From Photobacterium sp. GB-56 (lineage in GTDB: Bacteria; Pseudomonadota; Gammaproteobacteria; Enterobacterales; Vibrionaceae): DNA of 64,000 bases. The stretch spans positions 1 through 64,000 of the forward strand of contig NZ_PYNW01000003.1 in NCBI RefSeq assembly GCF_003026105.1, in the 5' to 3' direction. Below, one piece after another: positions 17,091 to 25,853 of this stretch (position 1 is its first letter; each line of letters begins with the position of its first letter). Both the position numbers and the translations under genes were made by a program. The notes below the pieces were generated by a model. The model made no database searches. It was not told the origin of the DNA and worked only from the letters and a program-made list of their open reading frames with translations.

Positions 17091-18554
17091 TTAGTTAAAA
17101 CCAAATGTCATACCAGCAGCAACGCCCACATTATGATTAGAGTTATATGATGTATCTAACGTCATAATAGTATCAGGCGAGGTATTAATTTTAGCGGCTA
17201 ATGCAATAGCATCTTGATCGCCATAGTAACCAAGTCCCATACCAATATTATATTTGCGGTTTGGTTTAACTGTGATAGCTGCCATTGCCATAGCAGATGC
17301 AACTCCCGCATCTTCTCTATGTTGTAAACCTTCTAATTTCTCATTAAAAGTATTTGAGAGTTGATTTATACGTTGATCTGTATAGTTATTAGCACTCTGC
17401 AATGTTTGCTGCGACTTTTCATCCGTATACTGTTTCGAACGGTTGTAATATTCGAGCACATGGCTGTTGGTGTAGTTCACAGACTCTTGATGTAACTGAC
17501 TAATATTATTTGCATTTGTATGAATTTCTGTACTGTTTGTTGTAATGGTTTGGCTATTGTTACCTATAGCTATTTTGTTGTTGTTAACACCGACAGTATT
17601 TTGTTTTATGCCACTGCTGTTATCTGCTATTTCCGTTTTATTGGTCGTAATGGCTTGGCTATTGTTAGTGATATTATTGGCATTATTACTAATGCTCGTT
17701 TTGTTATTTGTAATTGATTGCGTATTTGAACGAATATTCGTCTCATTATTGGCAATTGAATTTTTATTAACATCAATAGCTTGTGTGTTTTGGTGGATAT
17801 TAGCCGTATTGTTTTTTATATCACCAGCATTGTTTTTTATATCACTGGTATTGTTTTTAATGTTATTAGTGTTATTGCTAATATTTTCACTATTGTGGCT
17901 TATTTCACCTTGTAAGGCATCCTTTGCCTTAGTTAATTGGCTAACATTGACTGCGTCAGTAGCATTAATACCTGCGCTAACATTAGTAAGACGACGCGTT
18001 AGATCTGTATTTGTTACTTGTATTTTCCCGTTAACGATTTTTCGGTTGACGACTTCACCACCAAAGCTCACCGTATTCTTTTCTTCTGCTTTGCTGTTAT
18101 TACCAATAGCAATACTGTTATTTGTCGCATACGCCTTAGTACCGATAGCAAGCCCATCATTAGCATAAGCCTGAGTACCAATAGCAACGCCATTATTAAG
18201 TGAGTTCGTGCTAGTACCAATAGACTCTGAATTATCTTTAGCGTGACTGTAATCGCCAACAGCAAGAGAATAATTACCAACGTTGACATTAGTGCCAAGT
18301 CCAACGTTATGTGAACCTGTAATAACAGGGGATGAGCCAACAACAGTATTATTATATTGATCATTTGGTAGCTGTGATTCTGTCTTATTTATAATAACAT
18401 TACTACCTGATGTACTTGTAGCATCCTCTTGTACACTAGGTTGCGAGACAGACTGTGGTTGAGCTAAAGAGTTATTCTCCGTAGTTACTGCATGTACATT
18501 ATACGCTACAAATAGCGGTATCGAGTAGAGTAGCTGTTTCATTTGACTATTCAT
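17091..18554 (-). CDS. Trimeric autotransporter adhesin (YadA-like)
   Basis: ATG at 18554 (MNSQMKQLL) fits best, giving a signal peptide ending in YNVHA; an in-frame ATG at 18578 is an alternative. About residues 75-170 form a YadA head of 14-residue-type repeats (VAIGTQAY, LAIGTKAY, IAIGNNSK). The neck ends in NATDAVNVSQL. A stalk of about 18 heptads of the form xIxxNxx follows, then a coiled coil and the YadA membrane anchor (GVASAMAMAAI ... GVAAGMTFGFN), which forms the trimeric outer-membrane barrel. At about 487 residues it is short for the family. It likely mediates attachment or autoaggregation. It stands alone between terminators. Confidence 0.9.
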   Translation of the reverse strand: MNSQMKQLLYSIPLFVAYNVHAVTTENNSLAQPQSVSQPSVQEDATSTSGSNVIINKTESQLPNDQYNNTVVGSSPVITGSHNVGLGTNVNVGNYSLAVGDYSHAKDNSESIGTSTNSLNNGVAIGTQAYANDGLAIGTKAYATNNSIAIGNNSKAEEKNTVSFGGEVVNRKIVNGKIQVTNTDLTRRLTNVSAGINATDAVNVSQLTKAKDALQGEISHNSENISNNTNNIKNNTSDIKNNAGDIKNNTANIHQNTQAIDVNKNSIANNETNIRSNTQSITNNKTSISNNANNITNNSQAITTNKTEIADNSSGIKQNTVGVNNNKIAIGNNSQTITTNSTEIHTNANNISQLHQESVNYTNSHVLEYYNRSKQYTDEKSQQTLQSANNYTDQRINQLSNTFNEKLEGLQHREDAGVASAMAMAAITVKPNRKYNIGMGLGYYGDQDAIALAAKINTSPDTIMTLDTSYNSNHNVGVAAGMTFGFN

Positions 18555-18955
18555 TATTTTTAACCTATTAGTGATCATTTACTGAACAGTATAGTCAATA
18601 AAATGCCAGGTAAACATTTCGCGATGCAAAAATAGAAATCATTAATAGTGGTATATGCTTGAAAAGCTTCAAAGTGTTTGTTTTAGAAGCTGAAAGTTAT
18701 CATTTATTCGAGCTGCCAATGAGCCTGTGATCTCTAGAAGAGTCACAGTAAAACAGCTCTATTACTGCTTTGAAGTCTCGTTTAGTTTTGAAATATGCAT
18801 CGTTTCTGTTGAAGAGTTAGTGTGATTTTCATGGCTGCTGAGCATGTTCCCTATCTTAACGAAAACAACACCTTCAATGATCATGGGTATATAAAGTCGC
18901 TATGAGTACATCGTCACTAATATTGTTATTAGTGACGATTTGAGGAAAGTAAGGA
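18555..18955. other. Intergenic region with a perfect 13-bp stem-loop
   Basis: The 400-bp gap holds the promoter region of the adhesin gene. At 18910-18939 ATCGTCACTAATA and its exact complement flank a TTGT loop. The hairpin lies just after the stop of the 79-residue gene on the minus strand but has no T-run on either side. It may stabilise or end that mRNA. No reading frame is convincing. Confidence 0.55.
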
Positions 18956-19195
18956 TTAATGTGTTTTTTGCATACCACGAGTTTGATTCATGGTACGAGA
19001 ACCTGCGGTACCATAGGTATTAATGTCGTATCGATTTGGTGAGTAACCAATACGCGAACGATAACGGCGATCAAGCTCTGATAAATTAATACCATAGTTT
19101 TGATTTAATTGTTTAATAACAACATTGATCTCTTTTTGAGAACTATTTTGATTACGTAAGTAGTAGTATAAGTTTTCAGCACGTTGTTGGTTCAT
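18956..19195 (-). CDS. Small hypothetical protein (79 aa)
   Basis: Starts at ATG 19195 with a strong GAGAGG ribosome binding site, which supports real expression. The N-terminal half (residues 1-40) looks helical, with RAENLYYYLRNQ and KEINVVIKQLNQNYG. The C-terminal half is rich in Arg, Tyr, Gly and Asn (RRYRSRIGYSPNRYD). There is no signal peptide or membrane segment. A basic nucleic-acid-binding protein is possible. I do not recognise the family. It lies 33 bp before the SMR transporter's 3' end and reads in the same direction. Confidence 0.6.
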   Translation of the reverse strand: MNQQRAENLYYYLRNQNSSQKEINVVIKQLNQNYGINLSELDRRYRSRIGYSPNRYDINTYGTAGSRTMNQTRGMQKTH

Positions 19196-19227
19196 TATAA
19201 CCTCTCATAATGGCTACATAAGGATAT

Positions 19228-19557
19228 TTAGTGGTGGTGCGAAACACCTGCTAAATTAATTACAGCAACACCTACTGCAATAATTGCCATCCCAATCCAT
19301 ACTTTAATATCGATGTGTTGTTTATAAATAACACTTGAAATTACTGTAACAAGTGCAATAGCAAGACCTGTCCACGAAGCATGGACAACACCTACTGGAA
19401 TATTTTTCATTGCTTGAGCTAGAAAGAGAAAGGCAGTGATATGGCCGAGAATAACAACGGCACTTGGTAGTGGATTGGTAAAACTGTCTGTCGCTTTTAA
19501 TGCGACATGTGATGTAGCCTCAGCCAAAACACCTAATAGAAGAAATAACCAACTCAC
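19228..19557 (-). CDS. Small multidrug resistance (SMR) family transporter
   Basis: GTG at 19557 is chosen because GGAG lies seven bases upstream; a GTG at 19563 would be only one base from it. The 109-residue protein has four transmembrane helices. E13 in LLGVLAEATSHVALKAT corresponds to the essential Glu14 of EmrE. VVHASWTGLAIALVT matches the third-helix motif of the family, and the protein ends in three histidines. SMR proteins exchange protons for cationic drugs, guanidinium or polyamines at the inner membrane. A LysR regulator starts divergently 187 bp away and may control it. Substrate is unknown. Confidence 0.85.
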   Translation of the reverse strand: MSWLFLLLGVLAEATSHVALKATDSFTNPLPSAVVILGHITAFLFLAQAMKNIPVGVVHASWTGLAIALVTVISSVIYKQHIDIKVWIGMAIIAVGVAVINLAGVSHHH

Positions 19558-19743
19558 AACCACACTCCAATCTAATTCGTAAATGAGGCTGTATTATAAT
19601 TGTTTCTGAAATAATGATAATTGCACAGTAATGAAAATTACTTTTACCAGTGGGTAATAATTGTTATTCCAAACAGGAATGCTGACGGTATAGCTAGGTT
19701 CTGCAGTAAACTATTAAGGACTTAAAACAGATAGGTAATTGTA

Positions 19744-20682
19744 GTGCTTCAAGATCGCGCCGGACAAATGACAATATTTCATACTCTTGTAAAAAGTGGC
19801 AATTTCACTATTGCTGCGCAAAAACTCGGGGTATCAACATCGCATGTAAGTAAACAGCTGGGTTTATTAGAAGCAGAGCTGCAGGTGAAATTAGTGCAGC
19901 GAACAACACGTAGCTTTACTTTGACCGATGAAGGTATTGAATACGCGAAATATTGTGAGCAGTTAGTCTCAGCGGTGTTAGATGCTGATGCGATGATGGC
20001 AAATATTCGTGATGAGGTATCAGGTACTTTACGCTTAGGCTTATCTCAATCTTTTGGCACAATGCATATTATCCCTGCAATAGAGCATCTTCGCCGACAA
20101 TTTCCTGATCTTCATGTTGAAGTCAGCTTATTTGATCATCGTGCAAATATGGTCGATGAAGGGCTGGATTTATGGATCACCAATATCGAAAATATTCCTG
20201 AAGGTTACGTAGCGCAACGATTAGCGGATACCCGTTTTATTGTTGCGGCATCTCCTGAATATCTTATTCACCACCCAGCACCTAATCATCCTAGTGATTT
20301 GCAGGATCACAACTGTCTGGTTTATCAAAATAGACAAATAAATCACGGCACCTGGTCATTTTTACGCGATCAAGAAGGCTTATGTGTCACAGTATCAGGA
20401 AATTATCGGGTTGATTTAGCGGAAGCGGTTCGTGATGCATGTGTGTCTGGTTGGGGGATTGCCTATCTTGCAACGTATCTTTTAACGGATGAATTCAAAA
20501 CCGGAAAGCTGATTCAATTACTTAATGATTGGGAAGCCAATCAGGGCATGCACTTTTATGCGGTGTACCCAAGCCGTAAGCATCTGCCTAAAAAGATCGT
20601 CGCTGCTATTAGTTTTTTTAAGCATTATATTGGTGAAACGCCGTATTGGGATGAAAATCTCTCAAATTATGTCAACCTGTAA
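19744..20682 (+). CDS. LysR-family transcriptional regulator
   Basis: A 312-residue protein with the LysR helix-turn-helix near residues 16-45 (FTIAAQKLGVSTSHVSKQLG) and a type 2 periplasmic-binding-like effector domain from about residue 90. The start is GTG at 19744 with an AGGT-like site upstream. The HVSKQLG and QRTTRSFTLTDEG motifs place it in the group that includes AaeR/DsdC-like and quinone-sensing members. The divergent SMR transporter is the likely target by LysR convention. No inducer can be named. Confidence 0.85.
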   Translation: MLQDRAGQMTIFHTLVKSGNFTIAAQKLGVSTSHVSKQLGLLEAELQVKLVQRTTRSFTLTDEGIEYAKYCEQLVSAVLDADAMMANIRDEVSGTLRLGLSQSFGTMHIIPAIEHLRRQFPDLHVEVSLFDHRANMVDEGLDLWITNIENIPEGYVAQRLADTRFIVAASPEYLIHHPAPNHPSDLQDHNCLVYQNRQINHGTWSFLRDQEGLCVTVSGNYRVDLAEAVRDACVSGWGIAYLATYLLTDEFKTGKLIQLLNDWEANQGMHFYAVYPSRKHLPKKIVAAISFFKHYIGETPYWDENLSNYVNL

Positions 20683-20788
20683 GCATGCAGAGTAATCTTG
20701 CACCATTGCCACTATCGTAAAATTGGTTCTGTTATAAAGTCTTATCAACATACCAATAATGTTAAATACTGATCGAGGAGATAATGAA

Positions 20789-21169
20789 ATGACAAAGTCT
20801 CATGGAATTAAAATCGAAATTGATAACAACGGTGATGAGTTTTTTGTTGAATTAAAAGCGACTGGTAAATTAACCCATCAAGATTATCAGCTAATTACAC
20901 CTGAAATTGATGATGCATTAGCCGATGTCGATAAACCCATTGTTGATGTGTATTTTGATGGTACTGAGTGTGATGGTTGGGATATACATGCAGCTTGGGA
21001 TGATCTAAAGCTAGGCTTAAAACATGGTAAGCAATTTCGTAAAGTAGCGTTATATGGCAATAAACATTGGCAAGAAGTTGGCGCAAAAGTAGGGAATTGG
21101 TTTTTATCCGGTGAAGTGCGTTATTTTGATAACTCAATCGATGCATTAAATTGGTTAAAAGAAGAATAG
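20789..21169 (+). CDS. SpoIIAA-like STAS/UspA2-type protein
   Basis: ATG at 20789 is chosen because GAGGAG lies eight bases upstream; the frame extends earlier to 20759. The 126-residue protein fits the SpoIIAA-like family: an N-terminal IKIEIDNNGDEFFVELKATGKLT segment, a central WDDLKLGLKHGKQFRKVALYG and a C-terminal YFDNSIDALNWL. Members are small cytosolic proteins of unknown or membrane-associated role. There is no signal peptide. It stands alone between a LysR gene and an outer-membrane protein gene. Confidence 0.8.
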   Translation: MTKSHGIKIEIDNNGDEFFVELKATGKLTHQDYQLITPEIDDALADVDKPIVDVYFDGTECDGWDIHAAWDDLKLGLKHGKQFRKVALYGNKHWQEVGAKVGNWFLSGEVRYFDNSIDALNWLKEE

Positions 21170-21358
21170 TTGCAGCAAAATATTGTAAGTGGTGCGTAGA
21201 ATATTGCCACCACTTATTACGGTGTTAATTTCATAACAAGATCGAGTTTTGTTTTCGTTTCAGTATATAATCACATCACTATTGGAATGATGATAAGTTT
21301 TAGCCCTTCGTAGGCTTAACGCTTAAATACAATGAAACAGGATGAAACAGATCGGTTT

Positions 21359-22123
21359 ATGAATAAGACATTGCTTGCGAGCGTATTACTTAGTGCTCTT
21401 TTTTCTTCAACAACTTTTGCCGCAGAAGAATTATCAACAGAAAATTCAGCTTATACCCCGAGTGAGCCGCTAGTTTTAGAGCCTGTGGTTGCCACACCTG
21501 AAAATGGCTTATCACCAATTGAAGATGAAGTGCCAAAATTTGATGACACAATGCACTATTTCGTAGGGTTAACAGGTGGAATGGCTGATATGAGCTTTTC
21601 TCTTGTTCATGCAACGTCTTCTTCAGATAAGGTGTCTGCACCTTCACCTGACGCAAGCGGTTTTGCTGGCGCTGATATCGGTTTTTATACTGCTGGTGGT
21701 AATGGAAGAATTTACTATAGTTACCAGAAAATGAGTGGTGAATCTGAGTTTGATAATAAAAAGATCGCCGATACTGACGTCACTCTTCATTTATTAAGTG
21801 CAGATTATATCTTCCGAGCAGATAAAGCGATTAACCCATTTGTGGGTGCGCATGTGGGTTATATGATTGCTGAAACAACCAGCGAAAAATATGGTTCTTA
21901 TAAGCAATCAAACCCTGTGCTTGGTATTCAAGCGGGTGTTGCTTGGCGAATTTCTGACCATTTCACGACAGAAATTGGTGCCCGTCACACCGCGAGTCAA
22001 CGTAAAGATCAGAATTATTGGTCTGGTTCAAAAGTTGATCCTACAGAAATCGTATATCCAAATACTCAATCTGATCTAAAGAGTATTACGACGTTCTACA
22101 TCTCAGCGAACTACCGTTTCTAG
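21359..22123 (+). CDS. Outer-membrane beta-barrel protein (OmpA/OmpW-like porin family)
   Basis: ATG at 21359 is chosen because it directly begins a signal peptide (MNKTLLASVLLSALFSSTTFA); an upstream in-frame ATG lies at 21332. After a Glu/Pro-rich linker of about 50 residues come alternating amphipathic strands: HYFVGLTGGMADMSF, GNGRIYYSYQKM, INPFVGAHVGYMIAE, NPVLGIQAGVAWRIS. The sequence ends in ITTFYISANYRF with the C-terminal Phe needed for BAM recognition. About 255 residues predict an eight-stranded barrel. Function is unknown. Confidence 0.8.
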   Translation: MNKTLLASVLLSALFSSTTFAAEELSTENSAYTPSEPLVLEPVVATPENGLSPIEDEVPKFDDTMHYFVGLTGGMADMSFSLVHATSSSDKVSAPSPDASGFAGADIGFYTAGGNGRIYYSYQKMSGESEFDNKKIADTDVTLHLLSADYIFRADKAINPFVGAHVGYMIAETTSEKYGSYKQSNPVLGIQAGVAWRISDHFTTEIGARHTASQRKDQNYWSGSKVDPTEIVYPNTQSDLKSITTFYISANYRF

Positions 22124-22150
22124 TTCTTCTTAAAAGACGGGTATTAATGA

Positions 22151-22182
22151 GAGCAGTGATGATAATCATCGCTGCTTTTTTA
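22151..22182 (+). terminator. Terminator of the outer-membrane protein gene
   Basis: AGCAGTGATGAT pairs with ATCATCGCTGCT and is followed by six T residues, 28 bp after the stop. Confidence 0.8.
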
Positions 22183-22280
22183 TATCTTGTATTTACTGAT
22201 TTTGCTTGTTTACTCATTGCGTCAGCAGCGTATAATGCATTCCCCTAGAAACGACAACCATTATCAATAAGGACTTCACT

Positions 22281-23159
22281 TTGAAGCTATTTGTCAGAGA
22301 TCTCACTGTAATTGATGCGTCATACCTATGTACCGATCGCGGTATGGTTGGCGAAAGTTGGATTCTTGATGTGGTGATGTCGGGCGAGTTAAATGAAATG
22401 AGCATGGTGCTTGATTTCAGTCGTGTTAAGAAACAGATCAAACAATTAGTTGATCAATATGTTGATCACCGTTTAATTGTGCCTGCTAAATCTCCAGCAA
22501 TTCACACTGCCGCGACTAAAACGGGCTATGCGACAGTCGATCTTCTGCGAGAAGATAAAAGTATTCACTTACATTGTCCTGAGCAGGCTTTCTGCTTTAT
22601 TGATGCAGAGACAGTAACGATTGAAAGCGTGACTGAGCATGTTTACCACGTGCTAAAAGACAATCTACCTAAGAATGTACAAGGTCTTGAAATAACACTT
22701 CGTCACGAAGCCATTCAAGGTGCTTTTTATCATTACAGTCACGGTTTGAAAAAACATGATGGTAACTGTCAACGCATTGCACACGGTCACCGTTCTCCGA
22801 TTGAGCTTATTGTTAATGGCGAGCGCAATGCTGAACTAGAGAAGCAATGGGCGAAGCGTTGGCAAGATATTTACTTAGGCTCAGAAGAAGATGTATGCAG
22901 TGTCAACGAACTGAATTTAAGTGAGTGTGCCAAATCGGTATCGGATGAAACCCACTATGGTTTCCGCTACACCGCACCACAAGGTGAGTTTGAACTGGCG
23001 ATTGCTCGTTCAGAAACAGAAATGTTAGCCACCGATACCACTGTTGAATTACTTGCCAGTTATATTGCTGAAAAGGTTAAACCAAGTTTATCTGCTGCTG
23101 ATTGCCTTGATGTTGTTGCCTACGAAGGGGTAGGTAAAGGAGCCATGGCAACCTTGTAA
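22281..23159 (+). CDS. 6-pyruvoyl-tetrahydropterin synthase/QueD family protein, tandem duplicated
   Basis: The start is TTG at 22281, decided by AAGGA seven bases upstream. At 292 residues it is about twice the size of QueD. The first half shows the MVLDFSRVKKQI and YVDHRLIVP motifs. The second half carries the zinc histidines (YHYSHGL and the HGH of RIAHGHRSPIEL), but its equivalent of the first-half motif is degenerate. The two halves therefore look like complementary parts of a PTPS fold. The family makes 6-carboxytetrahydropterin for queuosine or related pterins in the cytoplasm. No other queuosine genes are near, so the reaction remains uncertain. Confidence 0.75.
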   Translation: MKLFVRDLTVIDASYLCTDRGMVGESWILDVVMSGELNEMSMVLDFSRVKKQIKQLVDQYVDHRLIVPAKSPAIHTAATKTGYATVDLLREDKSIHLHCPEQAFCFIDAETVTIESVTEHVYHVLKDNLPKNVQGLEITLRHEAIQGAFYHYSHGLKKHDGNCQRIAHGHRSPIELIVNGERNAELEKQWAKRWQDIYLGSEEDVCSVNELNLSECAKSVSDETHYGFRYTAPQGEFELAIARSETEMLATDTTVELLASYIAEKVKPSLSAADCLDVVAYEGVGKGAMATL

Positions 23160-23177
23160 TCGCGTTACATTACGCAA

Positions 23178-23243
23178 TAAAAAAGCCTAACTTACTGAGT
23201 ATTACTATATTAAAAGTGATACTAGCAATGTTAGGCTTTTTTT
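23178..23243 (+). terminator. Terminator after the PTPS-like gene
   Basis: AAAAAGCCTAAC pairs with GTTAGGCTTTTT, enclosing a smaller ATCAC-type hairpin. A seven-T run follows. Confidence 0.85.
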
Positions 23244-23370
23244 GTGCCTAATTTTTCAGCGCTAAACATTAAAAAATGAGACTAACGCCACTTTTTATAG
23301 CTTAAGTCTCTAAAAAATCAATATTTTATTAGTAGACTGAAGGTAGACGTCGTAACGAGAGGGATCGATT

Positions 23371-25746
23371 ATGTCAGTTAAACCTCTAACCAGTGACAAG
23401 CTGTATCGCGTATCAGCGCTAAACGGATTGAGTGATGAGTGTAAGTCAACCAAACACCTTACACCATTAGATGAAATAGTAGGACAAGAGCGAGCACAAC
23501 AAGCGGTTGAGTTTGCGATGTCGATTAAGGAAAAAGGTTACAATATCTATGCGATAGGTCGTAATGGATTAGGTAAACGCACCATGGTGATGCGCTACTT
23601 AAATCGTCACGATCCTAATGGTAACGCCAATACATTGTATGACTGGTGTTATGTTTCAAACTTTGATGATACCCGTTGCCCTAAGGTGCTAAAGCTACCT
23701 GCAGGTCAAGGTAGTGCATTTAAAAAAGATATTGAACAGCTCATGAAGCGCTTAGTAAAAGCGTTTCCAATGGCATTTGATAATGAGCTTTATATTAGCC
23801 GAGCTGAAAAGTTAAAAACACAATTAGCGCAGAAACAAGAAAATGCGTTAATGACAATGAAAAAGGGCGCAGAAGAGCGAGGTGTTGGCTTAACCATTAC
23901 TACCCAAGGTGATTATCAGCTGGTGGCGATGAATGGTGAAGAGCCGCATACCGAAGATTCATTTGCTGAATTAAGTGATAAAGAACAACAAACGTTTGAA
24001 GAGACGATCAATGATCTTGAAGTTGAGCTGCGTGGTATTGTTCGTCAGTTAACGGAATGGGAAGAAAAGTACTCGGATAAGCAGCAAAAGCTTGATGAGG
24101 ATATTGCCAAAGATGTGACTGCGCATTGCATTAAAGATCTGAAAGCGAAATACAGTAAGCTGCCTGAGATTAAAGCTTACTTATCAGCAATGTATAACGA
24201 TATTCTAGAAAATATTGATATTTTCTTAGAAGAAAGTGAAGAGCAAGTCGCATTAGCTTATGCATCGTTAGACAAGAAAATGCCGCGACGTTACCAAATC
24301 AATGTACTTGTTCATCAAGATGTTGATCGTAAGTTTCCTATCGAGGTTGAAGAGAGCCCAAACTACCACTCTATTTTTGGCTATGTTGAAAATGCGACGT
24401 TCAAAGGAACCGTCTTTACTGATTTCTCTTTGATCCGTGCAGGTAGTTTACACCGCGCTAATGGTGGCGTGTTAATGATGGATGCGGTAAAAGTTTTAGA
24501 GCGCCCTTATGTTTGGGATGGTTTAAAACGTGCACTGCGTGCGCAAAAGTTGAATTTAAGTTCACTTGAGCGAGAAGTGACATTGTCTGGCACCATTTCA
24601 TTAGAGCCAGAGCCGATCCCATTGAATGTAAAATTGATTTTGTTTGGTGATTATCAAACCTATCAGTTACTACAACATTACGATCCAGAGTTTAAAGAGC
24701 TATTTCGTGTCACAGCAGATTTTGAAGATGATATGCCGCGAACAGATACCTCTGAAGAGCAATATGCTCGCTTTATTGCCAGTATCGTTCATGATGGCGA
24801 TATGCTCCATTGTGATCGAAAAGCGATAGCAAGGATCATTGAATACAGCTCTCGCCAAGCGGATGATCAGCATAAGCTGTCATTACATTCTGCTGATATT
24901 GCGAACTTACTACGTGAGACTAATTACGTTGCGAAATCATCTAACGCGACCATGATCCGCAGTAGCCATGTTGAGCAGGCATTACAAAATCAAGAGCAGC
25001 GTGTGAGTCGCTTAAAAGATCATGTGATGCAAAGCTTTGTTACAGGGACGACTCTCATCGATGTTGATCATCAAGCCATCGGACAGGTTAATGCATTATC
25101 TGTGATAGCAACGTCTGATTATCGATTTGGGGCACCAAGCCGAATAACTGCAACTACAGCGTACGGTAGTGGTGAAGTATTTGATATTGAACGTAGTGCT
25201 GAACTGGGCGGAAGTATTCACTCGAAAGGTGTGATGATTCTCTCGGCATATCTAGCATCAGTATTTGGTAAAACAGCGAAGATCCCATTAACAACACATC
25301 TTACCTTTGAGCAATCTTACGGTGGTGTAGATGGGGACAGTGCATCAATGGCTGAAGTATGTGCGATTGTTTCGGCTTTCTCTGGTTTACCGCTACGTCA
25401 GGATATCGCCATCACAGGTTCGATGAACCAATTTGGTGAAGCGCAGCCGATTGGCGGGGTGAATGAGAAGATTGAAGGTTTCTTTGATGTATGTGCGATC
25501 AAAGGAAGAACCGCTAATCAAGGGGTGATCATTCCACAATCTAACGTACATAACTTAATGTTACGCAAAGATATTGTAGAAGCAGTAGAAAAAGGTGAGT
25601 TCCATATTTGGGCGATTGACCATGTTTCTCAAGCCATTGAGATCTTCACCGGTAAACAAACGGGGACGGATGCAGAGCAAGGCATATATCCAAATGATAC
25701 TGTCTTTGGTATTGCGCAAACTAAGCTAAATGCATTAAGGCGATAA
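23371..25746 (+). CDS. Lon-like AAA+ protease (LonB/YcbZ-type)
   Basis: A 791-residue protein. The N-terminal AAA+ domain has the Walker A variant GRNGLGKRT (residues 63-71). A long coiled-coil insertion (about 150-290) follows. Then comes a Sigma-54/AAA-like segment with NGGVLMMDAVKVL and a C-terminal Lon-type peptidase domain. The Ser-Lys dyad is S657 (GVDGDSASMAE) and K700 (GGVNEKIEGFF), with the 43-residue spacing seen in Lon. It is longer than E. coli YcbZ (586 residues). It should degrade selected proteins in the cytosol. It is monocistronic, with a strong terminator. Confidence 0.85.
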   Translation: MSVKPLTSDKLYRVSALNGLSDECKSTKHLTPLDEIVGQERAQQAVEFAMSIKEKGYNIYAIGRNGLGKRTMVMRYLNRHDPNGNANTLYDWCYVSNFDDTRCPKVLKLPAGQGSAFKKDIEQLMKRLVKAFPMAFDNELYISRAEKLKTQLAQKQENALMTMKKGAEERGVGLTITTQGDYQLVAMNGEEPHTEDSFAELSDKEQQTFEETINDLEVELRGIVRQLTEWEEKYSDKQQKLDEDIAKDVTAHCIKDLKAKYSKLPEIKAYLSAMYNDILENIDIFLEESEEQVALAYASLDKKMPRRYQINVLVHQDVDRKFPIEVEESPNYHSIFGYVENATFKGTVFTDFSLIRAGSLHRANGGVLMMDAVKVLERPYVWDGLKRALRAQKLNLSSLEREVTLSGTISLEPEPIPLNVKLILFGDYQTYQLLQHYDPEFKELFRVTADFEDDMPRTDTSEEQYARFIASIVHDGDMLHCDRKAIARIIEYSSRQADDQHKLSLHSADIANLLRETNYVAKSSNATMIRSSHVEQALQNQEQRVSRLKDHVMQSFVTGTTLIDVDHQAIGQVNALSVIATSDYRFGAPSRITATTAYGSGEVFDIERSAELGGSIHSKGVMILSAYLASVFGKTAKIPLTTHLTFEQSYGGVDGDSASMAEVCAIVSAFSGLPLRQDIAITGSMNQFGEAQPIGGVNEKIEGFFDVCAIKGRTANQGVIIPQSNVHNLMLRKDIVEAVEKGEFHIWAIDHVSQAIEIFTGKQTGTDAEQGIYPNDTVFGIAQTKLNALRR

Positions 25747-25783
25747 TTACTTTATCTCTTGTTGCCGCTTATCAATGTAAAAT

Positions 25784-25832
25784 AAAAGCCGCATATATTG
25801 ACTCTGTTGAGTTGAACATATGCGGCTTTTTT
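25784..25832. terminator. Bidirectional terminator, Lon-like gene / putP
   Basis: AAAAGCCGCATAT pairs with ATATGCGGCTTTT, followed by further T residues. The convergent putP gene ends at 25854. Confidence 0.85.
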
Positions 25833-25853
25833 ATCGTGATAAATCACGTTTGA

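Noticed and set aside
17545-18168. 207-codon hydrophobic frame on the plus strand opposite the YadA-like gene
   Set aside because: It is the antisense of the Asn/Ile-rich stalk, which creates Leu/Val-rich codons, and it has no ribosome binding site.
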